In this document: in pieces, positions 21,665-32,516 of the stretch
Position numbering within the stretch: the stretch's first letter is position 1
How the letters are laid out: every line of letters begins with the position of its first letter
Assembly (NCBI GenBank): GCA_030180135.1
Contig: CM058239.1
Coordinates: 76,577,823-76,641,822, forward strand
Reading direction: 5' to 3'
DNA: 64,000 nt
Origin: Orychophragmus violaceus
Lineage: Eukaryota > Streptophyta > Magnoliopsida > Brassicales > Brassicaceae
The notes under the pieces: model-generated
The model's database searches: none
The model's input: only the letters and a program-made list of their open reading frames with translations
What the model was told of the DNA's origin: nothing
Translations under genes and position numbers: made by a program

Positions 21665-21692
21665 TATAACCAACTGAGCTCTTGGTTCTTTA
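21665..21692 (-). mobile_element. SINE-like sequence, 5' part with box A
   Basis: The minus strand reads ACCAAGAGCTCAGTTGGTTATAG, a pol III box A as in tRNA genes. It continues across the E insertion into 10567 and leftward. Confidence 0.45.
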
Positions 21693-22131
21693 TGTTTTAG
21701 AAAGCTATGTTACTATGAGTTTTGACGATCTACTTCAGATTGTGCCTTATTCTCTATGGTTCATGGGTAGATCGAATTGTTGTTTTGGTTTGCGAGGATG
21801 ATCTGGTGATTGTTTGTAATGACTACGAGACTATCAATGCATTTAAAGATTATCTCCACAGTTGTTTTCATATGAAATATTTGGGCGTTATGAGAAAAAA
21901 ATGGGTATTAGCACGGGAAAACGACGGTAGTTTTCTTTGACAAAAGAAGTATTGTCTTGATATTATGACAAAAAGTGGGTTTTTGGGTTTTCAACATGTA
22001 GTTGTACAAATGGATCATAATCATAATTTGGGCATCGGTGTATATTGTTGGACGACTGAGTTTTATGATTTATACTCGTCTCGAGCTCTCTTATGCGGTA
22101 CACATTATTTCTCAGTTTATGCAGACACTAC
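21693..22131 (+). pseudogene. Copia remnant H, piece 1 (RT end)
   Basis: Frames across this piece match the late copia RT: YVTMSFDDLLQIVPYSL (decayed 'YGF.QSYSDYSLF'), then RIVVLVCEDDLVIVCNDYETINAFKDYLHSCFHMKYLG, in which the catalytic YVDD has become CEDD. The beginning of RNase H follows (LELSYAVHIISQFMQT in another frame). It is cut at 22131 by the Athila element G and continues at 31088. Stops and shifts show an old, dead copy. Confidence 0.75.
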
Positions 22132-23353
22132 TGATATATCATGGTTTTTATAGGTTTTCAACCATGATATAGTTGTATATATTGAGTCTTTAACCTAGTT
22201 TTTAGAGTTTATGGAGTCTTCTACAGGTAGGTCTTTAACCTGGTTTTTAGAGTTTATGGAGTCTTCTACAGGTAGGCTTGCGTTTGGAGCAAAAGATGGA
22301 ATTATAGGACGTTTCTGGTGATTTGTGCAACGAGCTGAAGTTGGTGTCTCGGCCACGGCTGGGTGTCGACCGACACTAGCCTTGATGTCGGTCGACACTG
22401 AGAGCGACCGCGAGTTGAAGACATGTTTTGAAGAATTGCAGAATTACCCAGAAGTTTCCCTAATTCTAATTTAGCCCTAAAACGTGTTTAGTGGTTTTTA
22501 ATTAGGTTTTTGAGAGCAGACTTATTAGGCTATCCTTTCATCTTGTTTTATCTTGTTCTTGCTTTGGAGATTGAGAGATTTTGGCTAGGGGCTGATTCTT
22601 GCTACTTGTAACCTTGAGAGAATGATTTCGAACCACTTTACTTTTATCTATTCAATCTTTGGTTTTCTATTCAATTATGTGTTGTTTAACTGATAGTGTG
22701 TCTGAGTAGTAACCTAGTTAGATTTAGGAATTCTCATAAGGGTTTTATGCTTGTTTGACAACTGATTTATTAGGATTCACCATATGTTTGTTCATCACCT
22801 AAGTTGTACTTAATACTGAATTCTGGACTGATCACCTAGGGTTTAGATCTGAGATAATTGACAATAAATAGCGCGAGAGTGTGAGTCATAATCTGAATAA
22901 AATTAGTGTGAGAAATTTGACTAGATACAAAGAGATTTGATTTAGGAGAATTGTGAACCGATAGAACCTGTTCTTAATCCTTGTTTAGAACTCTAGGATC
23001 ACAAAGAGATTTGGATCGCTAGGTTGCTAGATATAGAAATAATCTCAGGGAGAGTTGGATTGTTTAGCATTGTGTTTCTAGTTCTTGAACCTGTGTTTAA
23101 TCTGAATCCGGTTAGTTAAGTGTCTAGCATTGCATAATTCCCGAGAACTTCCTAAGTCTGACGCCTTTCTCTTATTGAATTCACCTTTCTGTTTACTTGC
23201 TTTTTGTTTACTGCTTTCTTGAATTGATTTAGCTTAACTTGACAACATATAATCTGTCGTGTGACCGTGAGTCCTTGTGGATTCGATACCCAAAGTACTA
23301 CATTTTCATATTTGTGCACTTGCAGTAGAATAGGGATAATTCTTGACCTATCA
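22132..23353 (+). repeat. 5' LTR of element G (1,222 bp)
   Basis: Longer than the 3' LTR by 50 bp, mainly through a 45-bp tandem duplication of the segment starting GTCTTTAACCT (about 22182-22271). It contains a paired palindrome at 22364-22396. Confidence 0.93.
22364..22396. repeat. Paired palindrome in the 5' LTR of G
   Basis: Cores CGACCGAC (22367) and CGGTCGAC (22389) are 22 bp apart. The arms GTGTCGACCGACA and TGTCGGTCGACAC are exact reverse complements and could form a 13-bp stem. Confidence 0.85.
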
Positions 23354-23356
23354 AGT

Positions 23357-23377
23357 TTTTGACGCCGTTGTCGGAGA
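23357..23377 (+). promoter_or_regulatory. Primer-binding site of element G
   Basis: TTTTGACGCCGTTGTCGGAGA follows the 5' LTR. It is a slightly decayed form of the Athila site (TTTGGCGCCGTTGCCGGGGA), complementary to tRNA-Asp. Confidence 0.85.
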
Positions 23378-23500
23378 CTCAACTGAGTTCGCCGATAGAT
23401 TTTGTTTTAAAGTTTAGTCTAAGTCGTTTTATTTTATTTGTTACTGATTTTTCTCGGTTTGGCTTGTTTTGTTGCTGCAGGAATTGACAGACGCATCCAG

Positions 23501-23535
23501 TGTCGGCCGACATCAACTTTAGTGTCGCTCGACAT
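23501..23535. repeat. Paired palindrome in the leader of G
   Basis: Cores CGGCCGAC (23504) and CGCTCGAC (23526), 22 bp apart, between the primer-binding site and the gag start. Confidence 0.8.
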
Positions 23536-23566
23536 CGACCTCGAAACAGAGTTTTGAAGTCAGTGT

Positions 23567-26383
23567 ATGCCTAGTCGAAATACCCGAAGCAACCAGAACG
23601 AAGAACTTCTGAACCTCGGACTTGAGGAGCTTGCTAAACTAGAGAGAACGAACAGAAAGGGTCAAAGAACAAGAATGATGAACAATCGTTTGATTTTGAG
23701 ACCAGATGCTGAAGGTGTTCTGAGAGCCCAACAGAACAACACCTACAATAACCAGGGGCAAAGGATTGATGCTGAGGGACGAGTGATCTCTGAACCTGAA
23801 CAGCCTCAAGGTCAGAGGCAGATGGTCACTCTGGCTGACTACAACCGTCCGGATGAGTTTTATGCTAACCGGTCAGCAATTTTTCCTCCACCGTTTGAGA
23901 GGAATGACTTTGAGATCAAGACTGTCTATTACTCTATGCTGAGACAACACCCCTTCCATGGTCTCCCACATGAGCAACCCATGGACCACATTGAGGATTT
24001 TGAAGCCTTCATGACTGGAATGAAGTACAATGGGGTGGATTATGACTTCCATTATCTTAATCTTTTCCCATATTCTCTCGCTGGAGAGGATGCTGCTTGG
24101 CTGAAGCAACTTCCACCTGGGAAGTTGACTACTTGGGATGGTGTGAAGAGAGAGTTCCTGCGACAATTCTATGATGATGCTCGCTCGGATCAGCTCACAA
24201 AGGATCTTCTGACATTCACTCAGGGACCTACAGAGCCACTCAAGTCAGCTTGGGTAAGGTTTAAGATGTACCAACGAGATTGTCCTCATCATGGATTCTC
24301 TGAAGTTCAGCTGCTGGGCATCTTCTTCAGAGGTGTGGATCTCTGGTACCAGTCTGCGTTGGATGCTGCCAGCAATGGTAACTTCAACACAAAGACTCCC
24401 GAGCAGGCTAGAGTGTTGATTGAGAACTTGGTGAGTAGCAACAGTACTAAGACTGCAGATCAGAGGAGGAAAGAATCTGGTGGAAAGATGGATTACATGC
24501 AGATTTATGAGATTAAGAAGCAGCTGGATAGTGTTCACAGCTTGTTGACTGGTAAGAAAGCTGTTCACTTTGCTCAGGACGTTGAAGTGTTTGAGGTTGA
24601 AGAAGGTTGCACTGAAGAAGATGTGAACTACATCAATGGTTCTGGATTCCAAGGAAATATTTTTGGGAATCAGCAAGGCAACAAGTTCTTTAATGGTGGA
24701 CAGAAGAGTGCTTTCACAAGCAATCAAAACTCTTCTGGGTATGGTTAAAATGCTGGTTTCCAAAAGCCTTTTCAGCAGAACAACTCCTACCAGAGGACCT
24801 ATGGATCATCTTCATATCAGACACCTCCTGCTACCAATTCTCGTGAGAGTAAGCTGGAAGCTATGATGGAACAGTTGCTGGAAGGTCAGACAAAGACCAC
24901 TGTGGACTTCAACAAGAAGCTTGATGCTGTTTATGAAGATCTGAATGGGAAGTTTGAGTCTTTGAGTACTCACATGAAGCAGCTGGACACACAAGTGCAC
25001 CAGATTTCAAGTTCAGTCAAGGGAAAGAATGTCATAGACACCCACATCAATGCTTGGTCAGTTCAGATTGATGATGGGTCAAGTCAAGGAGAGAATTTTG
25101 AGATTAAGACTGCTGAACTCGTCGAGGATAGTGAAAAACCCGAGACTAAAATTCCAGTGTCGGTCGACATCGACTTTGATGTCGGTCGACATCCACTTTC
25201 AACAGGGATTTCGAGTGCTCATGACAAATGGAAATCGACCTTAACCGATTTTGGAGTCAACATTAAGGGTGAATCAGTCAATGTCGGTCGACATCAAGAG
25301 CGTGAGGAGCCAGATTTGCCAACATCTTGTGCTATTTCTGAACAAACAAACCATGAACCTCCTGTACCTTTCCCTAAGGTATCTGTGAAGTCTCAACAAG
25401 AGCTTGATGAAGCTAAACAACTTGAAGTGATGGATAAGGAGTTGAAAGAAGATCCACAAGTTGATACTTCACTCTATCATCCATGTATACAGAGATATCT
25501 AGAGATGATGCTGCCTATGGATGAGGTATTGAAGGAATGGGTAGTAGTGCTTCCTAAACAAGCCAGTGACGTGTTACTTAATCAGGTCCCCAAGAAGCTA
25601 TCAGATCCTGGTGTGTTTGTGTTGAGTTGTTCTATCTTTGAGAATGGCTTCAAGCATTCATTGTGTGATTTAGGAGCTGCTGGAAATCTGATGCCATACT
25701 CAGTGGCAGAGAGACTGGGGATGACATATTTTTCAAACACTAGGATCTCTCTGGTCCTAGCTGATCAGTCAAGAAGGGTTTCAGAAGAAGTTCTTGAGGA
25801 TGTCCCAGTCAGAGTTGGAAACTATTTAGTTCCAACAGACTTTGTAGTGCTAAGGTACGATAGTGAGCCGGATGATCCTCTGATATTGGGAAGACATTTC
25901 TTAGCCACAGCTGGAGCAAAGATTGATGTGAGGAATGGAATGATCGATCTCCACCTGGGAGATGAGCCTCTACACTTTGAGATGGATATGATGCGCAGGC
26001 CCAAGATTGATGGTCAAACCTTTAGCATTGAGTCGGAGCAAGAAGCTCAGATCAGTGAGACTTCAGTGTCTGATACTGGAGAAAGGAAGATGGTGGTTTC
26101 TCAAGATTCCACTCTAGCATCTCCAGAGCTTGCAACTGCTCATAAGCAGAAAGCTCCACACATCAGAGCTCCACCTAAGCAAAGGTACGCATCTCCTAAA
26201 CCCAAACCTACTAACTTCACTGCTATGACTGCAGGGAGACATTCTGATGCACCCAAGTTTAACACTGATCCTAATCATTCGTTCCTTGGACGAGCTCATG
26301 CTGACACTGCTTACTCTCCACCATGGACGAGGAGTCTTTCGCAGAGGCACTCACAGCCTCTGTCGAAACCACCGGGAGTCTAA
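23567..26383 (+). pseudogene. gag: Athila gag-protease of element G (one internal stop)
   Basis: The ATG at 23567 opens MPSRNTRSNQNEELLNLG. The Retrotrans_gag domain follows (FEIKTVYYSMLRQHPFHG, AWLKQLPPGKLTTWD, FLRQFYDDARSDQL). A TAA at 24746-24748 breaks the frame. The same frame then continues through a coiled region (ESKLEAMMEQLLEGQ...) to the aspartic-protease-like domain (SLCDLGAAGNLMPYSVAERLG, then DPLILGRHFLATAGAKIDV). The active-site motif is DLGA, as in Athila relatives, although the following residue is Ala instead of the usual Ser. It ends at 26383 without entering RT. Two palindrome modules fall within the coding frame (25158-25192; single at 25278-25292) and encode the recurring DVGRHP/NVGRHQ. 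Confidence 0.88.
25158..25192. repeat. Paired palindrome inside the gag frame of G
   Basis: Cores CGGTCGAC at 25161 and 25183, 22 bp apart. They are translated as VSVDIDFDVGRHP. A further single copy is at 25281. Confidence 0.85.
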
Positions 26384-27099
26384 TCTCCCATCCAAGTCAA
26401 GCTAATGACTTAAAACAAGCGTTGAGTGGGAGGCAACCCACTGGTAAGTTGTAAATATTAGGATTTTTGGTTTTGCCTTTTGATTTCTTTTGTTTTTGGA
26501 GTTTTTGTGTCAAGTTATGCAGAATCCGTAGCACTGTTTAGTCAGTGTCAGTCAACTTCCACTTGGATGTCGGTCGACATTGGACTCGGGAAATTTCGAG
26601 CACGGACGATAATCGACCGAGGTCGATTTCAGGGTCGATTTGGGTGAAACAGGTAAGTGACGGCCGACATCAAGCCTGATATCGGTCGACATCAATGAAA
26701 TCGAGGTACGGATTCTTAAAAACCCGAGACCTTCTTCTTCTTCTTCATTTTCTCTCTCGCCGAAATTCTTACAAAATCGCCACAAACCTCATTTCTTCAC
26801 CGTTTTCAACAATTCAAAGCTCTATTCCACTTGTTTTTCCGTGCTCTATCAATTTCTAGTATCCATTTAATCGATTTGCGAAGGTATGGCTCTGAATCTC
26901 CATTTTTCAGTTCGTGCTCATGGTTAGAAAGCTTCGATTTTTGATTGATTTATTGATATCTGGGATGAGTTTGTGATGGAATATGATTGCTATGAGTACT
27001 GTGGATGATTGTATATGCTCAATTGGATGAGATTATGACTCTGAAATTTTGATGTGCTTGAGCCTCATTTTTTTCGACTGCTCGTTGATTGTTTTGCAG
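26384..27099 (+). other. Inter-ORF region of G with candidate splice sites
   Basis: No pol is present. The Athila-typical string AAACAAGCGTTGAGTGGGAGGCAACCCA follows the gag stop (near 26413-26440). Palindrome modules lie at 26566 (single) and 26658-26692 (pair). A donor-like AAG|GTATGG near 26884 and an acceptor TTTTGCAG ending at 27099, directly before the ATG, could splice the downstream ORF. Confidence 0.55.
26658..26692. repeat. Paired palindrome between the two ORFs of G
   Basis: Cores CGGCCGAC (26661) and CGGTCGAC (26683), 22 bp apart. Confidence 0.8.
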
Positions 27100-28588
27100 A
27101 TGAATCCTTCTCTGAACCGCGAAAAACGACCCAAAAGATGCACTGAAGCGACAGGCTCAAAAGCGCAGCTCAGATCGCCTTGGCCAAGAATAGAAAGAAC
27201 TAAGTTCGAGCTCACATGCTTCGCAAATGATCCTGCAACAGAGTTTAAGGCTACTGCTTGTATCTACAGGCCAATCTCGGAGCAGTGGGATGACTATGAC
27301 TCCATGTATTACAACGCCTGGTGTGGCGTTGAGATCCTGCCCACACGCATCGCTTGTACAACCACCATGAACAAGCTAAAGATCAGATCAGACGTCCTGC
27401 ACATCCTGAGGGTGATAGGTCTGGGCACCATCTGTACCAAGTATTATGATCTGTACCCGGAGTTAGTCAGACAGTTCATGGCGACAGTCCGAGTGTACTG
27501 CACTAACGAAGTGGTGAAAAAGGCTTCTGAAGTGATATTGGCGTTCATGGCTAACGGGGTGAGGTACATGATTTCTATCCCTGAGTTGTGTGACATCTAC
27601 TCGTTTAACCGGAACAGGGAGCGCGTAAACTTGCCCGAGAAGTGGACCGATGTACAAGTGTTTTGGGAGCATTTCGGTAATGGTATTTATGACTCTCGAA
27701 TCACTCGACAGTCTGCGGTGCGTCACCCGGTTTTGAGATATCTGGTTCGTCTCGCCAACACGATCTTGTGCAAGATGGGGCCGGGAATGATGCGGATAGC
27801 TGAGCTCCTGCTACTGTAATTTGGGATTGGAGACATTATTGATTAGAGTGTGTATCAAGATGCTCGTTTAGTGGCTGATGTGAACATGGGAGCTGTTTGT
27901 GCCCATCACCTGGAGGATTTCAAGACACGAGCATTCAGTGGGAAATAAACAAAGACAGAGTCTGTTGGAAGTCTGCTCACTCCTATTTTTGACCACTTTC
28001 ATATCGACATGAGCCAGATGTCTATATGCACCACAAAGTCCAAGATGGATTTTCAGCATTTGAAGAGCATGCACTGGATCAAGGGAGACACCAGTGGGAG
28101 ACAGTTCTTGTGGCACTTCACGGATACATCTGACGTCGAGCGCTTGTTTCCCCTCCCAGCGACCGAGCTTACAGCTATCACGGATGATCCTCTCTCGCTC
28201 TCCTTTCAGTCCAGTGTGGAGCTTTGTAGAGCTGTTCCGCGCCGAGCTACTGTGCTTCGAGGTGCATCTTATGGAGCTGCTGCTTCTGCTGCAGAGCATG
28301 AGCCTGTCCTTGCTGATGATCCAGACGAGACTATGGGTTTCCTGAGCTTCCCGGACCAGCAGAAGACATGCCACCACCACAGTTCTAGAAGTGGGCAGCA
28401 GCTGTACTTAAAGGAATCTGGAAGAAGTTTCACAAGATGTCCTGCCAGCGCTCACAGCATGTTCACCACCCGCAGCCTCGACGTCGCGCATCGGCTCAGG
28501 CACCTGTCCATCTGAGCTCAGAGGAGGAGGAGATGGAGGAGGCTGCTGACTCGGAGGAGACAGACGATGGAGGCTCTCCAGTCTTCTA
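27100..28588 (+). pseudogene. ATHILA ORF-1 family protein of element G (frameshifted)
   Basis: The ATG at 27100 follows a splice-acceptor-like TTTTGCAG. The first 240 codons (KFELTCFANDPATEFKATA, YYNAWCGVEILPTRIACTT, LGTICTKYYDLYPELVRQF) match the ATHILA ORF-1 family (PF03078) of crucifer Athila elements. The frame stops at 27819, but homologous sequence continues in other frames: VADVNMGAVCAHHLEDF, then DMSQMSICTTKSKMDFQHLK from 28009. It ends with an acidic tail near 28588. At least two shifts or stops therefore separate the halves. The function of this family is unknown; it is not an enzyme that can replace the missing pol. Confidence 0.8.
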
Positions 28589-29896
28589 GACAGTTGCTGA
28601 TTTTGCGTTTGTTTTTCTTTTTCCTTTTCTTGAGTCATTTTTATGTTTCTTTTGAGTCAGTTTTTCGGTCTTGTTTGCTTGGAACCATGACTATTTGAGT
28701 TTATGCATCTTTATTGTTGTTTCTGATGAGATTTTGAGTGATCTAACACAGCTAACAGGTGAGATAATTGAGTGCTAACTCATGATCTTAACCACAGACA
28801 GATTGCACACACTGCATATGATACTACGAGCTCGATGTCGAGCGACACTAAGCTTAGTGTCGGTCGACATCGACCGTGATCATGTTCGGATTTTCAGCTC
28901 AAAAACTCTTTGGTTCCAATTTGATTTTTACCGATCTCATACTACAATTGCACTGGGGACAGTGCAGTCTAAGTGTGGGGGAGGTGGCTACTGACATTGT
29001 GTTTTATTTTCTTAGAGTCAGTTCTTTGTTTTCACTTGTTTTCAAATTGTTTTATTGAGTCAAAATCAGTATGAAACTAGGATTTTTCGAAGAATTTTTT
29101 TGCTGGAACAGGAACTAAGTGACCATTGGATAGGCTTGCAGGAGCTCTATGACTATTAGAAAACACCACAGAGATCAACTTACCAAGGACACTCATATCT
29201 AACCAGGTATTCAGAGGATCCACTACTAGTATCACTTCTAATCTTGACTTTAATTTCTCACTTAGGGGCTTGGTAATCTTTGGGTCGGATTCCTCTAATG
29301 TGTTTGGCACAGCCTGTGATCCTGTCTAAAGTATGGTTTCTGATTTTTCCCTCCCTTGAAAGTAAAAAAAAAAAAAAGAGATAAAAACCGAGGATAAGCT
29401 AGTAGCTTCAGAGTGGTCACGGAGTGGTAGAGACCCCTATTACCTCATGTGTATCCATGGAAAGATCCAAAGTTAAACCCCAATAAAAAGGGAAGAGCAC
29501 TGATAGAAAAAAAAATGATACCCAGTGGGGAAAAATCAGTGCTACGGGAGAAAGAGAAAAGAAAGAAACCAGAAAAAGACAGTTTGGTGGTCAAACAATG
29601 AATGGGTTGAGTCCATGTGTCCTTTGATTCGATACTCCCTCTGTGAGACCGCATTTAATTGTATACAGAGGCTAGTGTGGTGAACTTGAATGTCCTAATC
29701 TGATTGTGGAGTTTACTTGGGACAGTTTCTAAGTGTGGGGGAAGTACATTGTGGTTTTGAGCTCTGCAGGAAAGTTTTCAGTGGTTTACTAAGTGAATGT
29801 GAATGCGAAAGTTCCTAGGACGAAATGAGTTTCTGAGTTTTCAAACCTCTTTTCTTGTGCTTTAGTTCTTTACTTGCTTGAGGGCAAGCAAGAGCT
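28589..29896 (+). other. 3' noncoding region of element G
   Basis: No coding sequence. It contains a palindrome pair (28836-28870), two internal polypurine-like copies of AAGTGTGGGGG (28971-28981 and 29731-29741) and an A-run at 29365-29379. Confidence 0.6.
28836..28870. repeat. Paired palindrome in the 3' region of G
   Basis: Cores CGAGCGAC (28839) and CGGTCGAC (28861), 22 bp apart. Confidence 0.8.
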
Positions 29897-29910
29897 AAGT
29901 GTGGGGAAGT
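29897..29910 (+). promoter_or_regulatory. Polypurine tract of element G
   Basis: AAGTGTGGGGAAGT directly precedes the 3' LTR. Two upstream near-copies lie at 28971 and 29731, as seen in other Athila elements. Confidence 0.88.
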
Positions 29911-31082
29911 TGATATATCATGGTTTTTATAGGTTTTCAACCATGATATAGTTGTATATATTGAGTCTTTAACCTGGTTTTAGAGTCTATTGAGTCTTCT
30001 ATAGGTAGGCTTGCATTTGGAGCAAAAGATGGAATTATAGGACGTTTCTGGTGATTTGTGCAACGAGCTGAAGTTGGTGTCTCGGCCACGACTGGATGTC
30101 GACCGGCACTAGCCTTGATGTCTGTCGACACTGAGAGCGACCGCGAGTTGAAGACATGTTTTGAAAAATTGCAGAATTGCCCAGAAGTTTCCCTAATTCT
30201 AATTTAGCCCCAAAACGTGTTTAGTGGTTTTTAATTAGGTTTTTGAGAGCAGACTTATTAGGCTATCCTTTCATCTTGTTCTATCTTGTTCTTGCTTTGG
30301 AGATTGAGAGATTTTGGCTAGGGGCTGATTCTTGCTACTTGTAACCTTGAGAGAAGGATTTCGAACCCCTTTACTTTTATCTATTCAATCTTTGGCTTTC
30401 TATTCAATTATGTGTTGTTTAACTGATAATATGTCTGAGTAGTAACCTAGTTAGATTTAGGAATTCTCATAAGGGTTTTATGCTTGTTTGACAACTGATT
30501 TATTAGGATTCACCATATGTTTGTTCATCACCTAAGTTGTGCTTAATACTGAATTCTTGAATGATCACCTAGGGTTTAGATCTGAGATAATTGACAATAG
30601 CACGAGAGTGTGAGTCATAATCTGAATAAACTTAGTGTGAGCAATTTGACTAGATACAAAGAGATTTGGTTTAGGAGAATTGTGAACCGATAAAACCTGT
30701 TCTTAATGCTTGTTTAGAACTCTAGGATCACAAAGAGATTTGGATCGCTAGGTTGCTAGATATAGAAATAATCTCAGAGAGAGTTGGATTGTTTAGCATT
30801 GTGTTTCTAGTTCTTGAACCTGTGTTTAATCTGAATCCGGTTAGTTAAGTGTCTAGCATTGCATAATTCCCGAGAACTTCCTAAGTCTGACGCCTTTCTC
30901 TTATTGAATTCACCTTCCTGTTTACTTGCTTGTTGTTTACTGCTTTCTTGAATTGATTTAGCTTAACTTGACAACATATAATATGTCGTGTGACCGTGAG
31001 TCCTTGTGGATTCGATACCCTAAGTACTACATTCGCATATTTGTGCACTTGCAGTAGAATAGGGATAATTCTTTACCTATCA
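29911..31082 (+). repeat. 3' LTR of element G (1,172 bp)
   Basis: Matches 22132-23353 apart from point changes and the missing 45-bp duplication. It carries the decayed palindrome pair with cores at 30100 and 30122. Confidence 0.93.
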
Positions 31083-31087
31083 ACTAC

Positions 31088-31270
31088 GAAATTTTCAGTG
31101 GGATGATGTAATGCGTATGGTGTATTAATTTAAAGGTACACCATGTCAATGAATTTTCTTAACAGCATATTATGATCTTACACTCACGAGTTATTGTGAT
31201 TTCAAATTGGTTGCATGTCCAAATACATGACAGTCTCTTTTAAGCTATATTTTTCTGTTTGGTACGGTTC
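31088..31270 (+). pseudogene. Copia remnant H, piece 2 (RNase H region)
   Basis: Continues piece 1 after removal of G: FQWDDVMRMVY, then FKGTPCQ.IFLTAYYDLTLTSYCDF, matching 'HWDAV.RV.RYLKGTPGQG...L.AYCDSDW' of copia RNase H. It has stops and shifts, and is cut after GTACGGTTC by element J. Confidence 0.72.
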
Positions 31271-31275
31271 TCCCA

Positions 31276-31510
31276 TGTTGATATAGTCTAAGTGTAGTAA
31301 AGACTATAAGTCATATAGAGTGTTTTGGGTTTAATCGGGATTGTACCACGGGTCTTAATTGGATCCGGATAGGTGATTAAACCAGAGTCTCTCTCGGTTA
31401 AGCTACACGTGAGTTGTGCGTGTTAGCTCGAGCGTTCATTGGCTCATCTATAAAGCCGTTAGATGTTTGTTAGGTTGTTTTACTCGAGCTGTAGAAGTTG
31501 TTACATCCAA

Positions 31511-31598
<88 letters not shown>

Positions 31599-31836
31599 CG
31601 ATCAGTTGTACGGAGGCGAATCGCCGGAAGTAGTACAAGTTTGTTGGAATCCCCAACCCCGGTGAGGATAGCTGCCACTCGAATTGAGTGGTGAGGTGAA
31701 CACCGGGTCACCAAAGCTCGTGTGTGCTCTGTTTCTTCTTTCTTTCTCACTCGTTCTTCTTCTCCGATTCTCTTCTTCCTTTAATCGATTCTATTGACCG
31801 AGTTCGTATCGATACAATCAAGCCTAAGGTCCAACA
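31276..31836 (+). repeat. 5' LTR of element J (561 bp)
   Basis: Partner of 35918-36571. The length difference is mostly due to the GA microsatellite (31514-31597 here). Confidence 0.92.
31514..31597. repeat. (GA)n microsatellite in the 5' LTR of J
   Basis: About 84 bp of GA repeats with a few GATA interruptions. Reading frames through it give Ser-Leu or Arg-Glu runs that are not genes. Confidence 0.95.
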
Positions 31837-31839
31837 AAT

Positions 31840-31851
31840 TGGTATCAGAGC
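31840..31851 (+). promoter_or_regulatory. Primer-binding site of element J
   Basis: TGGTATCAGAGC, complementary to initiator tRNA-Met, three bases after the 5' LTR. Confidence 0.92.
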
Positions 31852-31907
31852 GCTGGTTTTGCGCAAGAATGGATCGGAGAGATTAGGAGATCAATTCGAT
31901 CTCGGAG

Positions 31908-32516
31908 ATGACAACGTACAAGATGACTACGCAGAAGTCGGAGCTGACGATGACTATGTTTGACGGCACTGAAGACTTTGGAATCTGGAAGAAGCGGATG
32001 CTCGCGAACCTCAATGTTCAAGGATTAAAATATGTGTTGGTTGAACCATCTTTGGCGATCACGACTACAAAAGCTGGGGAATTGGATCCAAATACTAAAA
32101 AGAAAAAGGACCAGGAAGAATCCACAAGGTTGGAGGGTGACAAAAAGGCGATGAACCTTATCTTCATGTATGTTAGCGACCACGTACTAAGGAAGCTTGA
32201 CAAATGCAAAACAGCATCTCAAGTCTGGGCTCTTCTTGATCGACTATACATGGCCAAGACCCTGCCCAATAGAGTTCATGCTCAACTCAAGGTCTACTCA
32301 TTCCGGATGCAAGATTCAAAGACCATCAACCAAAACATGGATGATTTCTTGAAGCTGAATGCAGACTTAAGCAACCTAAGCATCGACATACCAGATGAGG
32401 TAGAGGATATTCTACTACTCAACGCTCTCCTTGCAAGGTATGACTCTTTAACGGAAACACTAAAATACAGTAGGGAAGCTATTAAGGTAGAAGAAGTTAT
32501 TGGTGCTTCTAAGTAA
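31908..32516 (+). pseudogene. gag: Copia gag of element J (truncated at 202 codons)
   Basis: ATG at 31908: MTTYKMTTQKSELTMTMF, then the UBN2-type copia gag domain with WKKRMLANLNVQGL, VWALLDRLYMAKTLPN and LLLNALLARYDSL. A TAA near 32514 stops it before the nucleocapsid. The frame continues as a Lys-rich stretch, and the CCHC knuckle CWICGKEGHYKKQC appears near 32668-32710, about 150 bp past the stop. This knuckle is intact in its ligands. Confidence 0.82.

Larger units (their letters stand above)
22132..31082 (+). mobile_element. Athila-type Ty3/gypsy element G lacking pol
   Basis: LTRs 22132-23353 and 29911-31082 begin TGATATATCATGG and end ACCTATCA. They are flanked by ACTAC (22127-22131 and 31083-31087). 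The primer-binding site is of Athila type and AAGTGTGGGG polypurine tracts are present. Inside are gag-protease and the ATHILA ORF-1 family gene. No reverse transcriptase, RNase H or integrase is found between 26384 and 27099, where an autonomous relative has pol. G would therefore depend on enzymes of other Athila elements. It cut copia remnant H. Confidence 0.93.

Noticed and set aside
21665..21692. A functional tRNA gene suggested by AGCTCAGTTGG
   Set aside because: No cloverleaf could be completed: acceptor and anticodon stems do not pair, and box B is imperfect; SINE-like origin fits better.
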